Below, one piece after another: positions 31,920 through 41,676 of a DNA stretch of 64,000 nt; positions within the stretch are counted from its first letter, which is position 1; every line of letters begins with the position of its first letter. The stretch covers positions 1 to 64,000 of the forward strand of contig NZ_KB891879.1 of assembly GCF_000373585.1 (NCBI RefSeq), given 5' to 3'. A program made the translations under genes and the position numbers. Source of the stretch: Streptomyces sp. MspMP-M5. GTDB taxonomy: Bacteria; Actinomycetota; Actinomycetes; Streptomycetales; Streptomycetaceae. The notes under the pieces are model-generated. The model was not told the origin of the DNA. It saw nothing but the letters and a program-made list of their open reading frames with translations, and did not search any database.

Positions 31920-33764
31920 TCACATGGCGTACATTCGCTCCAGGATTTGTCCATATTTGTGGCGAATAACACGGCGGCGAAGCTTCAGCGAGGGCGTAAG
32001 TTCGCCACTTTCCGGCCGCCATTCCTCGCCCAACAACGAAAATCGCTTGACCTGTTCCGTCCGATTCAGCCGGGAATTCGCCGCCGCCACGCCCCGCTCG
32101 ACCTCCTCGCGGACGGCCGGATGGCGGGCCAGTTCCGGCAGGCTTCCGGCGATCCCGTGCCGGGCCGCCCAGGCCGGGGCCAGCTCCGGATCCAGCACCA
32201 GCAGCGCCACCAGATACGACCGGCCGTCGCCGTGCACCATCGCCTGCCCGACGAGGGGGTGCTCCTTGAGGGCGTTCTCGACCAGCGCGGGCGAGACGTT
32301 CTTGCCGGTCGAGGTCACGATCATTTCCTTCTTGCGGCCGGTCAGCCACAGGAAGCCGTCCCCGTCGATCCGGCCGAGGTCGCCGGTGCGGAACCAGCCG
32401 TCCGCGCCCGTGGCCGGCTCCACCGTCCCGTCCGCCCGGAGATACCCCGCGCACACCGTCCGGCCGCGCACCTCGATCTCGCCGTCGGCGGCCGTCCGCA
32501 CCTCCAGTCCGGCGAGCGGCCGGCCCACCGAACCCAGCCGGAAGCCCCCGGGCCCGTTGGTCGTCGCCACCCCCACCGTCTCGGTGAGCCCCCACGCGTC
32601 CATGATCACGATGCCGAAGCCGGCCCAGAACCGCACCACCTCCGGGGGCATCGGCGCGGAGGCGCTCGCCGTCCACACCAGCCGGTCGAAGCCCGCCACC
32701 GCCAGCAGCGGGTCCAGCACCCGCGCCTTGGCCGTCGCATACGCGGCCGCCAGCTCGGCGGACGGCCGCTCGCCGCGCTCCCGGCACGCGACCTGGGCCC
32801 GGGCCGTCTCCGCGGCCGCCGCCACCGCCTCCTGCCGCTCCACCGGCAGCTCCGCCAGTGCCGCCCGCAGGGCCGCCGCCAGCTTCTCCCACACCCGCGG
32901 CACCCCGAAGAACTGCGCCGGCCGCAGCTCGCGGACGGCCGGCGCGACCTCCGCCGGGTCCGCGCAGAGGTGGACGTGCGCGGCCCGGAAGACCGGCAGG
33001 TACAGGCCCAGCATCCGCTCGGCGATATGCGCGAACGGCAGGTAGCAGAGGTGCGCGGCATGGTCCGGCAGCTCGACCACCCCGTCCAGCGCCACCGCGT
33101 TCAGCAGCACCTGGCGGTGGGTGATCACCACGCCCTTGGGGTCGCCGGTCGTGCCGGCGGTGTAGACGACGGTGAGGGTGTCGCCGGCGTCGCCCCGCCG
33201 CCAGGCCGCCTCGAACGCCGCGGGGTCGTACGCCTCGGCGCCGCGGGCCACCACCGCGGCGAAGCTCTCGCACCGGTTTGCCGCCCCGGGGTGCGCGCCC
33301 GGCGGCCCGTCCGCGGGCTCGACGACGACCAGCCGCTCCAGCCGGGCCGCCGGGTCGTCGAGCAGCGGCTCCCAGCGCGCCCGCTCCCGCGGGCCCTCGA
33401 CCACGGCCAGGCGGGCCCGGCTGTGCCGGACGATATGGGCGATCTGACCCGGGGCGGCGGTGCCGTAGACCGTGACGGGCACCGCGCCCAGGTGCACCAG
33501 GGCGAGGTCGCCGAGCCAGTGCTCGGGGCGGTTGCCCATCATGAGCAGGACGATCTCCCCGCGCCGGACGCCGAGCGCCACGAACCCGGCGGCCAGCTCG
33601 GCGATCCGCCGGCGGGCCGCCGCCCAGCCGAGCGTCCGCCGGCCGCCGTCCGGCGCCCGCCAGGAGAGGGCCGGCCGTTCGGCGTGGTCCTCGGCGTTGC
33701 GCAACAGCAGGGCGGGCAGCGTGAGTTCGTCCGGTGCGGCTGGCATACGCAGGAGCGTGGTCAT
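31920..33764 (-). CDS. AMP-dependent long-chain acyl-CoA synthetase (FadD-like)
   Basis: Adenylate-forming enzyme of 614 residues that activates fatty acids to acyl-CoA. The P-loop-like A3 motif is VVYTAGTTGDPKGVV near residue 200. The adenine-binding A5 region is MDAWGLTETVG, the A8 hinge is GWFRTGDLGRIDGDGFLWLTGRKK, and the A10 Lys region is near LNRTEQVKRF. The C-terminus is complete. It diverges from the MerR regulator at 33898 across a 133-base region with an operator-like dyad. With the downstream dehydrogenase, hydratase and thiolase genes it forms a complete activation and beta-oxidation set. Confidence 0.92.
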   Translation of the reverse strand: MTTLLRMPAAPDELTLPALLLRNAEDHAERPALSWRAPDGGRRTLGWAAARRRIAELAAGFVALGVRRGEIVLLMMGNRPEHWLGDLALVHLGAVPVTVYGTAAPGQIAHIVRHSRARLAVVEGPRERARWEPLLDDPAARLERLVVVEPADGPPGAHPGAANRCESFAAVVARGAEAYDPAAFEAAWRRGDAGDTLTVVYTAGTTGDPKGVVITHRQVLLNAVALDGVVELPDHAAHLCYLPFAHIAERMLGLYLPVFRAAHVHLCADPAEVAPAVRELRPAQFFGVPRVWEKLAAALRAALAELPVERQEAVAAAAETARAQVACRERGERPSAELAAAYATAKARVLDPLLAVAGFDRLVWTASASAPMPPEVVRFWAGFGIVIMDAWGLTETVGVATTNGPGGFRLGSVGRPLAGLEVRTAADGEIEVRGRTVCAGYLRADGTVEPATGADGWFRTGDLGRIDGDGFLWLTGRKKEMIVTSTGKNVSPALVENALKEHPLVGQAMVHGDGRSYLVALLVLDPELAPAWAARHGIAGSLPELARHPAVREEVERGVAAANSRLNRTEQVKRFSLLGEEWRPESGELTPSLKLRRRVIRHKYGQILERMYAM

Positions 33765-33860
33765 GGCGGCCTCCCGAGATGTGGGCCTGATCTGCGGACC
33801 GTACGGAGGACCCAGGCCCGGCCCGAAGGGAGCCTGGCTGCGCGCTGAGCGGTGAAGAAG

Positions 33861-33890
33861 GTTTCACAGGACTGGTGAGACAGCAATACT
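33861..33890 (+). promoter_or_regulatory. Operator-like dyad and leaderless promoter of the MerR gene
   Basis: GTTTCAC, seven bases, GTGAGAC (33861-33881) is a dyad with one mismatch per arm. AATACT (33885-33890) is a good -10 element and ends seven bases before the ATG at 33898, so the MerR mRNA should be leaderless. The dyad sits where the -35 and spacer would be, as expected for MerR-family control, and could also govern the divergent fadD-like gene. Confidence 0.5.
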
Positions 33891-33897
33891 GTTGAAC

Positions 33898-34680
33898 ATG
33901 ATGGAGTCCGCCACCGGCCTGACCGTCGACGAACTCGCCGCCCGCGCGGGCGTCACGGTCCGCACGATCCGCTTCTACAGCACCCGCGGTCTGCTGCCGC
34001 CGCCCGAGATCGGCCCGCGCCGGGTGGGCCGCTACGGACCGGACCACCTCTCGCGGCTCGCGCTCATCGAGGAACTCCAGCACCAGGGCCTGACACTGTC
34101 CGCCATCGAACGCTATCTGGCGCAGCTGCCGCCAGATCTCAGCGCCCAGGACCTGGCCATCCACCGCGCCCTGGTGGCGAGCTGGATCCCGGACCAGGCG
34201 GAGGACGCCACCCGCGAGCAACTGGAACGGCGGGTCGGCCGGGAGCTGACCGAGGAGGACCTCGACCGGCTGGCGGCGATGAACGTCCTGGTGCGGACCG
34301 AGGAGCCAGAGGTCTTCCGGGTCGATCCCGGGCTGCTGCACCTGGGGACACGCCTGCTCGACGTGCCGATCGCGCTGGAGACGATCCTGGCGGCGCGCAC
34401 CGTCGTCATCGAGCACACCCGCTCGGCGGCCCGTGAACTCGGCCGGCTCTTCAAGGACGAGGTATGGGAGCCGTACCGGGACGGCGGGCCGGACGCGGAG
34501 GAGATGGCGCGGATGAAGTCGCTGTCGGCGCATATGCAGCCGATAGTGGTCCAGGCACTGGTCACCGCCTTCCAGCGATCGATGAAGGAAGAGCTGCGGG
34601 AGTGGCTCGGCAGCGGCGAACACGGCCGTCCGGCGGAACGCGCGGGCCACGGCGACGACGGCGGCCCGCGCGAGCGGTGA
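33898..34680 (+). CDS. MerR family transcriptional regulator
   Basis: Regulator of about 260 residues. The N-terminal winged helix-turn-helix reads LTVDELAARAGVTVRTIRFYSTRGLLPPPE followed by GRYGPDHLSRLALIEELQHQGLTLSAIERYL, a textbook MerR DNA-binding domain. The C-terminal 160 residues form a helical effector domain with no Cys metal-binding motif, so an organic ligand such as an acyl-CoA is more likely than a metal. It is divergent from fadD and precedes the convergent hydratase/dehydrogenase gene. It is the best candidate regulator of the surrounding acyl-CoA genes. An ATG two codons upstream of the second Met pair is also possible. Confidence 0.9.
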   Translation: MMESATGLTVDELAARAGVTVRTIRFYSTRGLLPPPEIGPRRVGRYGPDHLSRLALIEELQHQGLTLSAIERYLAQLPPDLSAQDLAIHRALVASWIPDQAEDATREQLERRVGRELTEEDLDRLAAMNVLVRTEEPEVFRVDPGLLHLGTRLLDVPIALETILAARTVVIEHTRSAARELGRLFKDEVWEPYRDGGPDAEEMARMKSLSAHMQPIVVQALVTAFQRSMKEELREWLGSGEHGRPAERAGHGDDGGPRER

Positions 34681-34681
34681 G

Positions 34682-34706
34682 GGGGCGGGCCACCGCGGCC
34701 CGCCCC
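34682..34706. terminator. Bidirectional hairpin terminator
   Basis: Perfect 10-bp stem GGGGCGGGCC with a five-base loop, between the MerR stop at 34680 and the convergent hydratase/dehydrogenase stop at 34727. Confidence 0.7.
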
Positions 34707-34726
34707 GCTCGCTCGGCTCAGTCGGC

Positions 34727-36922
34727 TCAGTCGGCGAACTTCTCGCCGCGCTCGGCCTTTTCGACCAGCAGCGGCGAGGGCGCGAACCGCTCGCCGTAGG
34801 CCGCCTGGAGCTCCCGGGCACGGGCCACGAACCCGGGCAGCCCGACGAGTTCCTCCCGTCCCGGCCCGCCGCGGTATCCGTTGATGTACTGGAGCACGCC
34901 GCCGGTCCATCCAGGGAAGCCGATGCCGAGAATGGAGCCGATGTTGGCGTCGGCGACGGAGGTCAGCACGCCCTCCTCCAGGCAGCGGACGGCGTCCAGC
35001 GCCTCGGAGAACAGCATCCGCTCCTGCATGTCGACGAACGGGACGGCGGCGCCCTGCCGTTGGAAGTGCTCGCGCAGACCCGGCCACAGGCCGGCCCGCC
35101 TGCCGTCCTCGCCGTACTCGTAGAAGCCGGCACCGCCGCTGCGCCCGGTGCGCCCGAACTCGTCCACCATGCGGTCGATGACGGCGTCGGCCGGGTGCGG
35201 CTCCCAGGTGCCGCCGGCCTCTTCGACGGCGCGCCGGGTCTCGTTGCGGATCTTGCGGGGGAGGGTGAGGGTCAGCTCGTCCATCAGGGAGAGCACCTTG
35301 GCCGGGTAGCCGGCCTGGGCGGCGGCCTGTTCGACGGAGGCCGGGTCGAGGCCCTCGCCGATCATCGCCACGCCCTCGTTGATGAACTGGCCGATGACGC
35401 GGGAGGTGAAGAAGCCGCGCGAGTCGTTGACGACGATCGGGGTCTTCTTGATCTGGCGTACCAGGTCGAAGGCGCGGGCCAGCGCCTCGTCGCCGGTCCG
35501 CTCGCCCTTGATGATCTCCACCAGCGGCATCTTGTCGACCGGTGAGAAGAAGTGCAGGCCGATGAAGTCGGCGTCCCGCTCGACGCCTTCGGCCAGCAGT
35601 GTGATGGGCAGGGTGGAGGTGTTGGAGCACAGCAGCGCGTCGGGCGCGACGAGGTGCTGGACCTCCTTGAACACCTTGTGCTTGAGGGCGACGTCCTCGA
35701 AGACCGCCTCGATGACCGCGTCGCAGCCGGCGAGGTCGGCGGGCTCGGCGGTGGGCGTGATCCGCGCCAGCAGCTCGTCGCGCTTCGCCTCCGTCGTCCG
35801 CCCCTTGGCCAGTGCCTTGGCCAGCAGCCCCGCGGAGTACTCCTTGCCGCGCTCGGCCGCCTCCGGGGTGACGTCCTTGAGGACGACCTCGATGCCCGCC
35901 TTGGCGCAGGCGTAGGCGATGCCGGCGCCCATCATGCCGGCGCCCAGGACGCCGACCTTCCGGACCGTGCGGGGCTCGACGCCCTTGGGGCGGCTGCGCC
36001 CCGCGTTGACGGCCTGGAGGTCGAAGAAGAACGCCTGGATCATGTTCTTGGAGACCTGGCCGGCGACCAGTTCGACGAAGTAGCGCGCCTCGATGGTCTG
36101 GGCGGTCTCGAAGTCGACCTGGGAGCCCTCGACGGCGGCAGCGAGGATGTTGCGCGGTGCCGGGTAGGGCGCGCCGCCCAGCTGCTTCTTGAGGTTGGCG
36201 GGGAACGCCGGGAGGTTGGCGGCGAACTTCGGGTGGGCCGGGGTACCGCCGGGGATCTTGTAACCCTTGGCGTCCCAGGGCTGCTGGGACTCGGGGTGGG
36301 CGTCGATGAACTCCCGGGCCTTGGCGAGAAGTTCCTCGGGGGTCCCGGCGACCTCGTGGATCAGCCCGTTGTCCTTGGCTCGGGTGGCGTTGTACTGGGT
36401 GCCCTGGAGGAGGACCTTCAGCAGCGCGTCGGTGATGCCCAGCAGCCGGACGGTGCGGGTGACGCCGCCGGCGGCGGGCAGCAGGCCGAGGGTGACCTCG
36501 GGCAGGCCGATCTTGGTGCCGGGGGTGTCCAGGGCGACGCGGTGGTGGCAGGCGAGGGCGATCTCGTAACCGCCGCCCAGCGCCGCGCCGTTGATCGCGG
36601 CGACGACCGGCTTGCCGAGCGTCTCGACCCGGCGCAGATCGCGCTTGATGCCGTTGCCCGCCTCGAACGCCTGCTGCGCCTGGTCGGGGGTGACGGCGAT
36701 CAGGTCGTGCAGGTCGCCGCCGGCGAAGAAGGTCTTCTTGGCGGAGGTGAAGATGACGCCGCGGATACCGTCCTGCTCGGCCTCCAGGCGGTCGGCAACC
36801 GCGGTGAGGGAAGCCTTGAAGGCGCTGTTCATGGTGTTGGCGGACTGGTCGGGGTCGTCCAGGACCAGGGTGACGATGCCGGTCTCGTCCTGTTCCCAGC
36901 GGATGGTGGTGGATTCACTCAT
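34727..36922 (-). CDS. Multifunctional enoyl-CoA hydratase / 3-hydroxyacyl-CoA dehydrogenase (FadB/FadJ type)
   Basis: Fusion enzyme of 731 residues covering steps two and three of beta-oxidation. Residues 1-200 are a crotonase domain with KTFFAGGDLHDL and NGAALGGGYEIALACHHRVAL. The NAD-binding domain begins near residue 325 with VGVLGAGMMGAGIAYACAKAG, followed by CSNTSTLPI, LHFFSPVDKMPLVE and NDSRGFFTSRV. The C-terminal dehydrogenase domains end normally. It lies 32 bases downstream of the thiolase gene, so the pair should be cotranscribed and probably form the trifunctional complex. Confidence 0.95.
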   Translation of the reverse strand: MSESTTIRWEQDETGIVTLVLDDPDQSANTMNSAFKASLTAVADRLEAEQDGIRGVIFTSAKKTFFAGGDLHDLIAVTPDQAQQAFEAGNGIKRDLRRVETLGKPVVAAINGAALGGGYEIALACHHRVALDTPGTKIGLPEVTLGLLPAAGGVTRTVRLLGITDALLKVLLQGTQYNATRAKDNGLIHEVAGTPEELLAKAREFIDAHPESQQPWDAKGYKIPGGTPAHPKFAANLPAFPANLKKQLGGAPYPAPRNILAAAVEGSQVDFETAQTIEARYFVELVAGQVSKNMIQAFFFDLQAVNAGRSRPKGVEPRTVRKVGVLGAGMMGAGIAYACAKAGIEVVLKDVTPEAAERGKEYSAGLLAKALAKGRTTEAKRDELLARITPTAEPADLAGCDAVIEAVFEDVALKHKVFKEVQHLVAPDALLCSNTSTLPITLLAEGVERDADFIGLHFFSPVDKMPLVEIIKGERTGDEALARAFDLVRQIKKTPIVVNDSRGFFTSRVIGQFINEGVAMIGEGLDPASVEQAAAQAGYPAKVLSLMDELTLTLPRKIRNETRRAVEEAGGTWEPHPADAVIDRMVDEFGRTGRSGGAGFYEYGEDGRRAGLWPGLREHFQRQGAAVPFVDMQERMLFSEALDAVRCLEEGVLTSVADANIGSILGIGFPGWTGGVLQYINGYRGGPGREELVGLPGFVARARELQAAYGERFAPSPLLVEKAERGEKFAD

Positions 36923-36954
36923 GGTCGGTACTCCGTAGTGGGGTGGGACGAGGG

Positions 36955-38169
36955 TCAGAGGCGCTCGACGACGGTGGCGACGCCCATGCCGCCGCCGACG
37001 CAGAGGGTGGCCAGGCCGTAGCGCTTGTCCTGGCGCTCCAGCTCGTCGACGAGGGTGCCGAGGATCATCGCGCCGGTGGCGCCGAGCGGATGGCCCAGGG
37101 CGATGGCGCCGCCGTTGACGTTGACCTTGTCCAGGCTGAGGCCCATGTCCTTGACGAAGCGCAGGACGACCGCGGCGAACGCCTCGTTGATCTCGACCAG
37201 GTCGATGTCGTCGATGGTCAGTCCGGCCTTGGCCAGAGCCTTGCGGCTGGCCGGCGCGGGCCCGGTGAGCATGATCGTCGGCTCGGAGCCGGAGACCGCG
37301 GCGGAGACGATGCGGGCCCGCGGGGTCAGGCCGTAGCGCTCGCCGACCTCCTTGGAGCCGATGGCGACCAGGGCCGCGCCGTCCACGATGCCGGAGGAGT
37401 TGCCGGCGTGGTGGACGTGGTCGATCTTCTCGACCCAGTGGTACTTCTGCAGGGCGACCGCGTCAAAGCCGCCGGCGTCGCCGATGGCGGCGAACGACGG
37501 CTTCAGGCCGGCCAGCGAGTCGGCGGTGGTGCCGGGGCGCAGATGCTCGTCGTGGTCGAGGACGACCAGGCCGTTGCGGTCCAGGACGGGGACGACGGAG
37601 CGCTCGAAGCGGGCGTCCTTCCATGCCGCGGCGGCCCGCTCCTGGGAGAGCGCGGCGTACTCGTCGACATCGCGGCGGGTGTAGCCCTCGATGGTGGCGA
37701 TGAGGTCGGCGCTGATGCCCTGCGGGACGAAGCCGGTGTCGAAGTTGGTCATCGGGTCGGCGAACCAGGCACCGCCGTCGGAGGCCATCGGGACGCGCGA
37801 CATCGACTCGACGCCGCCGGCCAGGACGAGGTCCTCCCAGCCGGAACGGACCTTGGCGGCGGCCATGTTGACGGCTTCGAGGCCGGAGGCACAGAAGCGG
37901 TTCTCCTGTACGCCGGCGACGGTGTCGGGCAGGCCGGCGGCGATCGCGGCGATCCGGGCGATGTCCGAGCCCTGGTCACCGACCGGTCCGACGACGCCCA
38001 GCACGATGTCGTCGATCGCGGCCGGGTCCAGGTCGGGGAAGCGCCGCCGCACCTCGTGGATCAGGCCGACGACCAGGTCGATCGGCTTGGTGCCGTGCAG
38101 CGCGCCGTTGGCCTTGCCGCGGCCGCGAGGGGTGCGGATCGCGTCGTACACATACGCTTCGGTGCTCAC
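36955..38169 (-). CDS. Acetyl-CoA C-acyltransferase (thiolase, FadA type)
   Basis: Thiolase of 404 residues, the last step of beta-oxidation. The nucleophilic Cys is in [15 protein letters not shown] near residue 92. The His is in [18 protein letters not shown] near 353, and the second Cys is in TLCVGGGMG near the C-terminus. Both catalytic Cys residues and the His are intact. The start METSTEAY-like sequence reads [18 protein letters not shown], typical of FadA partners of FadB/FadJ. It lies between acyl-CoA dehydrogenase and the multifunctional enzyme in one minus-strand run. Confidence 0.94.
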   Translation of the reverse strand: MSTEAYVYDAIRTPRGRGKANGALHGTKPIDLVVGLIHEVRRRFPDLDPAAIDDIVLGVVGPVGDQGSDIARIAAIAAGLPDTVAGVQENRFCASGLEAVNMAAAKVRSGWEDLVLAGGVESMSRVPMASDGGAWFADPMTNFDTGFVPQGISADLIATIEGYTRRDVDEYAALSQERAAAAWKDARFERSVVPVLDRNGLVVLDHDEHLRPGTTADSLAGLKPSFAAIGDAGGFDAVALQKYHWVEKIDHVHHAGNSSGIVDGAALVAIGSKEVGERYGLTPRARIVSAAVSGSEPTIMLTGPAPASRKALAKAGLTIDDIDLVEINEAFAAVVLRFVKDMGLSLDKVNVNGGAIALGHPLGATGAMILGTLVDELERQDKRYGLATLCVGGGMGVATVVERL

Positions 38170-38255
38170 TGAAAAGCCTTTCTGTCGGCCGGGGGTCGGT
38201 GGCCCGCGGCGTCAGCCGCTGATGTCACGGCCCTGGGAAGACACGGTCGGGACGG

Positions 38256-39398
38256 TTAGCCGAGCAGGGAGCGGCCGATGATCTCCTTCATGATCTCGGT
38301 CGTCCCTCCGTAGATGGTCTGGATGCGGCCGTCGGTGAAGGCCCGGGCAACGGGGTATTCGGTCATGTAGCCGTATCCGCCGTGGAGTTGGAGGCAGCGG
38401 TCGGCCACCCGCTTCTGCAGTTCGGTGGCCCACCACTTGGCCATGGAGGCGTGCACGGCGTCGAGGGCGCCCGCGGAGTGGTCGGCGATGCAGCGGTCGA
38501 GGAAGGTGCGGGTGACCGCGCACTCGGTGGCCATCTCGGCGATCTCGAACCGGATGTGCTGGAGCTTGGCGAGCGGCCGGCCGAACGCCTCGCGCTCCTT
38601 GACGTATCCGGTGGTGATCTCCAGCAGGTGCTCGGCGGCGGCTATCCCGGCGACCGCTATCGCCATCCGCTCCTGGGCGAGGTTGGTCATCAGGTGCACG
38701 AACGCGCCGTTGAGTTCGCCGAGGAGGTTCTCCTTGGGGACCCGCACGTCGTTGAAGAACAGCTCGGCGGTGTCCTGGGACTTCTGGCCGATCTTGTCGA
38801 GGTTGCGGCCGCGTGCAAAGCCGTCCGCCCCGCGCTCGACGACCAGCAGGCTCAGGCCGTGCGCACCGCCCTCGGGGGTGGTCTTGGCGACGACGATGAC
38901 GAGGTCGGCGAGGATGCCGTTGGAGATGAAGGTCTTGGAGCCGTTGAGGATCCAGTGGTCGCCGCGGTCCTCGGCGGTGGTGCGGATGCCCTGGAGGTCG
39001 GAGCCGGCGCCGGGCTCGGTCATCGCGATGGCGGTGATGGTCTCGCCGCTGCAGAAGCCGGGCAGCCAGCGGCGCTTCTGCTCCTCGGTGGCGAGCGAGG
39101 TCAGATAGGGGCCGACGATGTCGTTGTGCAGCCCGATGGCGAAGCCGGGGGTGCCGGCGCGGGTGAACTCCTCGGCCAGGACGGCGCTGTAGCGGAAGTC
39201 GGTGGTGCCCCCGCCGCCGTACTCCTCGGGCACGGCCAGGCCCAGGAGCCCCTGCCGGCCGGCGGCTCGCCAGGCGTCCCGGCTGACGATGCCGTCCTTC
39301 TCCCACTTGTCGTAGTGGGGCGTCACCTCCTTGGCGAGGAAGGTGCGCACCGTCTCGCGGAAGGCGTCGTGGTCCTCGGTGAAGATCTGGCGCTTCAC
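38256..39398 (-). CDS. Acyl-CoA dehydrogenase
   Basis: FAD enzyme of 380 residues that introduces the alpha-beta double bond in acyl-CoA. Conserved blocks are AMTEPGAGSDLQGIRTTA, the substrate and FAD loop NGSKTFISNG, and the C-terminal LHGGYGYMTEYPVARAFTD, whose TEY Glu sits at the usual catalytic position, followed by IYGGTTEIMKEIIGRSLL. It is about 85 bases upstream of thiolase on the same strand. In-line order with racemase and ligase suggests it acts on straight or methyl-branched acyl-CoA. The electron-transfer flavoprotein genes are not in this window. Confidence 0.93.
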   Translation of the reverse strand: MKRQIFTEDHDAFRETVRTFLAKEVTPHYDKWEKDGIVSRDAWRAAGRQGLLGLAVPEEYGGGGTTDFRYSAVLAEEFTRAGTPGFAIGLHNDIVGPYLTSLATEEQKRRWLPGFCSGETITAIAMTEPGAGSDLQGIRTTAEDRGDHWILNGSKTFISNGILADLVIVVAKTTPEGGAHGLSLLVVERGADGFARGRNLDKIGQKSQDTAELFFNDVRVPKENLLGELNGAFVHLMTNLAQERMAIAVAGIAAAEHLLEITTGYVKEREAFGRPLAKLQHIRFEIAEMATECAVTRTFLDRCIADHSAGALDAVHASMAKWWATELQKRVADRCLQLHGGYGYMTEYPVARAFTDGRIQTIYGGTTEIMKEIIGRSLLG

Positions 39399-39501
39399 TC
39401 TGCTGTCCCTTCGGGGATGTCCTGGGTGGTCGGCGGGGCTGCTCGGCCGGGGCCCGGGGTGTCCCCCGGTGGGCGCTTCCTCGTGCCCGGTCCCCTCAGA
39501 G

Positions 39502-40520
39502 TCAGTTCTTGACGGTCTCGACGAGCTTGACGGGATCGGGGCCCATGGGCTGGACGTTGAGCATCGTCACGCCGGCCTCGCGATACGCGGCGATCCTCTC
39601 GCGCACGTACCCGGCGGGCCCGCACAGCGACACCCGCTCGCAGAGCTCGGCCGGCACCGCGGCCTCGGCCTCCCGCTTCCGGCCGGCGAGGTAGAGCTCC
39701 TGGATGGTGTGTGCGGCCTGTTCGTAGCCGTAGGCGACGGCGAGGTCGTGGTAGAGGTTCCGGCCCCTGGCGCCCATGCCGCCGACGTAGCGCGCGATCG
39801 TCGAGCGGGCCAGGTCGCGGGCCGCGGCGGCGTCGTCCCCGATGGCGAGCAGGCCGCCGGCGACGGTCTGCAGGGGCCGAGCGCGGGGTCGCGGCGGGCG
39901 GTGCCCTCGGCCAGCGGGCCGCCCCAGACGTCGGCGGCCCGCTCCGGGACGAAGAGGGCGGGCAGCCGGCCGTCGGCGAGCTCGGCGGTCATCCGGACGT
40001 TGGCGGGCCCAAGAGCTGCGACATAGACCGGGATTCCGGGGCGTACCGGGCGGGAGAGGATCTTCAGCGGCTTGCCGAACCGGCCGCCCTTCTCCGGGGG
40101 CAACGGCATGTCGGTGATGCCGTGGTGGTCGATCACCTCACGGCGCCAGATGCGGCGGCACAGCTCGATGGTCTCGCGGGTACGGCCCAGGGGGCGGTCG
40201 TACGGTGTGCCGTGCCAGCTCTCGACGACCTGCGGGCCGGAGGCGCCCAGGCCGAGCAGGGCGCGGCCGCCGGAGAGGGCGTCGAGCCCGGCGGCGGTCT
40301 GGGCGATCAGGGCGGGGGTGCGGGAGTAGACGTCGAGGATGGCCGAGCCGATCCGGGCGCGCTCGGTGCGGGCGGCCAGGAAGCCCATGATGGTGGGTGC
40401 GTCGAAGCCGTATGCCTCGGCGACCCAGATGGCGTCCACGCCGGCGCGTTCGAGCGCGGCGGCCTCTTCGGCGGCGCGGCGCGGATCGGCCGCGTACGGG
40501 AGGGTGGTGGAGAGTTCCAT
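39502..40520 (-). pseudogene. LLM class F420-dependent oxidoreductase, interrupted by a one-base deletion
   Basis: Luciferase-like (bacterial F420-dependent) oxidoreductase of about 339 residues if intact. The N-terminal 215 residues (MELSTTLPYAADPRRAAEEA to RRDPALGP) are in one frame, and the last 100 residues (GMGARGRNLYHDLAVAYGYE to the stop) are in another. The break is at a run of four G on the plus strand (39873-39876). One more base restores a continuous family protein through LQTVAGGLLAIGDD. Total length is one base short of a multiple of three. It may be a real null allele or a homopolymer sequencing error. The ATG overlaps the racemase stop (TGATG). Confidence 0.82.
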
Positions 40521-41656
40521 CAGCGGGCCGCCTCCTTCCGCTCCAGGCTGGGGACGCGCCAGTCGCGGGCGACCTCTTCGGTGTCCGCTCCGGGCTGGGC
40601 GGGAGGTCTGCGGAGCGTGCCCGGCGTGGCCGAGAAGCGGGGTGCGGGCGCGGGCTGGGTGAGGCCGGCGTGCTCGGTGAAGGTGCCGCGGGCGGCCAGA
40701 TGCGGGTGCCCGGGTGCCTCGCGCAGCGAGAGCACGGGCGCCACACAGGCGTCGGACTCCTCGAAGACGGCGGTCCACTCCGCCCGCGTACGGGTCCGGA
40801 AGCGGGCGGCGATGGCGGTGCGGAGCTCGCCCCAGGCGGCGAGGTCGTCCCGGCCGGGGACGTCGTCCTCGATGCCGAGCAGGCGGATGAACTCGGCGTA
40901 GAACCGCTGCTCCAGCGCGCCGACGGCCATATAGCCGCCGTCGGCCGTCTCGTAGGTGCCGTAGAACGGCGTGCCGCCGTCGAGCAGATTGGCGCCGCGC
41001 CGGTCCTGCCAGCCGCCGGCCGCCAGCATGCCGTGGATCATCGCCGTCAGATGGGCCGTGCCGTCGACGATCGCGGCGTCCACGACCTGGCCCGCCCCGC
41101 CGTCGGCGCGGGCGTGCTGGAGGGCCGCGAGGACGCCGATGACGAGATAGAGCGAGCCGCCGGCGTAGTCGCCCAGCAGATTGGCGGGGACGGCGGGCGG
41201 GCCGTCGGGCGGGCCGATCATGCCGAGGGCGCCGGTGATGGCGATATAGGCGATGTCATGGCCGGCGGTGGCGGAGAGCGGGCCCTGCTGTCCCCAGCCG
41301 GTCATCCGGCCGTAGACCAGGCGGGGGTTGCGCGCCAGGCAGGGCTCGGGGCCGACGCCCAGCCGCTCGGCCACCCCCGGGCGATAGCCCTCGATCAGGA
41401 CGTCGGCGCGCTCGGCCAGGTCCAGGACCTGCGCCACGCCGGCGGGCTGCTTGAGATCCACCAGCACCGAGCGCTTGTTGCGGTTGGTGAGGTCGGCGGC
41501 CGGGTCGATGCGCAGTCCGGCGCCGCCGGGGCGGTCGACACGCACGACGTCGGCGCCGAGGTCCGCGAGCAGCATGGCCGCGAACGGGCCGGGGCCGATG
41601 CCGGCGAGCTCCACCACCCGCACCCCGCCGAGCGGGCCGTTCCCTGACTGCGTCAT
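40520..41656 (-). CDS. CaiB/BaiF family CoA-transferase, alpha-methylacyl-CoA racemase type
   Basis: Class III CoA-transferase fold protein of about 378 residues. By eye it closely resembles mycobacterial alpha-methylacyl-CoA racemase. Matching blocks are VVELAGIGPGPFAAMLLADLGADVVRVDRP, LIEGYRPGVAERLG, YGRMTGWGQQGP and AGHDIAYIAI, where the GHD Asp and a nearby His are the family catalytic pair. It would epimerise 2-methyl-branched acyl-CoA so that they can enter beta-oxidation, which fits the neighbours. The ATG at 41656 is used; the GTG at 41677 would add seven residues. It is the first gene of the minus-strand cluster. Confidence 0.9.
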   Translation of the reverse strand: MTQSGNGPLGGVRVVELAGIGPGPFAAMLLADLGADVVRVDRPGGAGLRIDPAADLTNRNKRSVLVDLKQPAGVAQVLDLAERADVLIEGYRPGVAERLGVGPEPCLARNPRLVYGRMTGWGQQGPLSATAGHDIAYIAITGALGMIGPPDGPPAVPANLLGDYAGGSLYLVIGVLAALQHARADGGAGQVVDAAIVDGTAHLTAMIHGMLAAGGWQDRRGANLLDGGTPFYGTYETADGGYMAVGALEQRFYAEFIRLLGIEDDVPGRDDLAAWGELRTAIAARFRTRTRAEWTAVFEESDACVAPVLSLREAPGHPHLAARGTFTEHAGLTQPAPAPRFSATPGTLRRPPAQPGADTEEVARDWRVPSLERKEAAR

Positions 41657-41676
41657 CGCGCCCCATGCCTTCCGCA

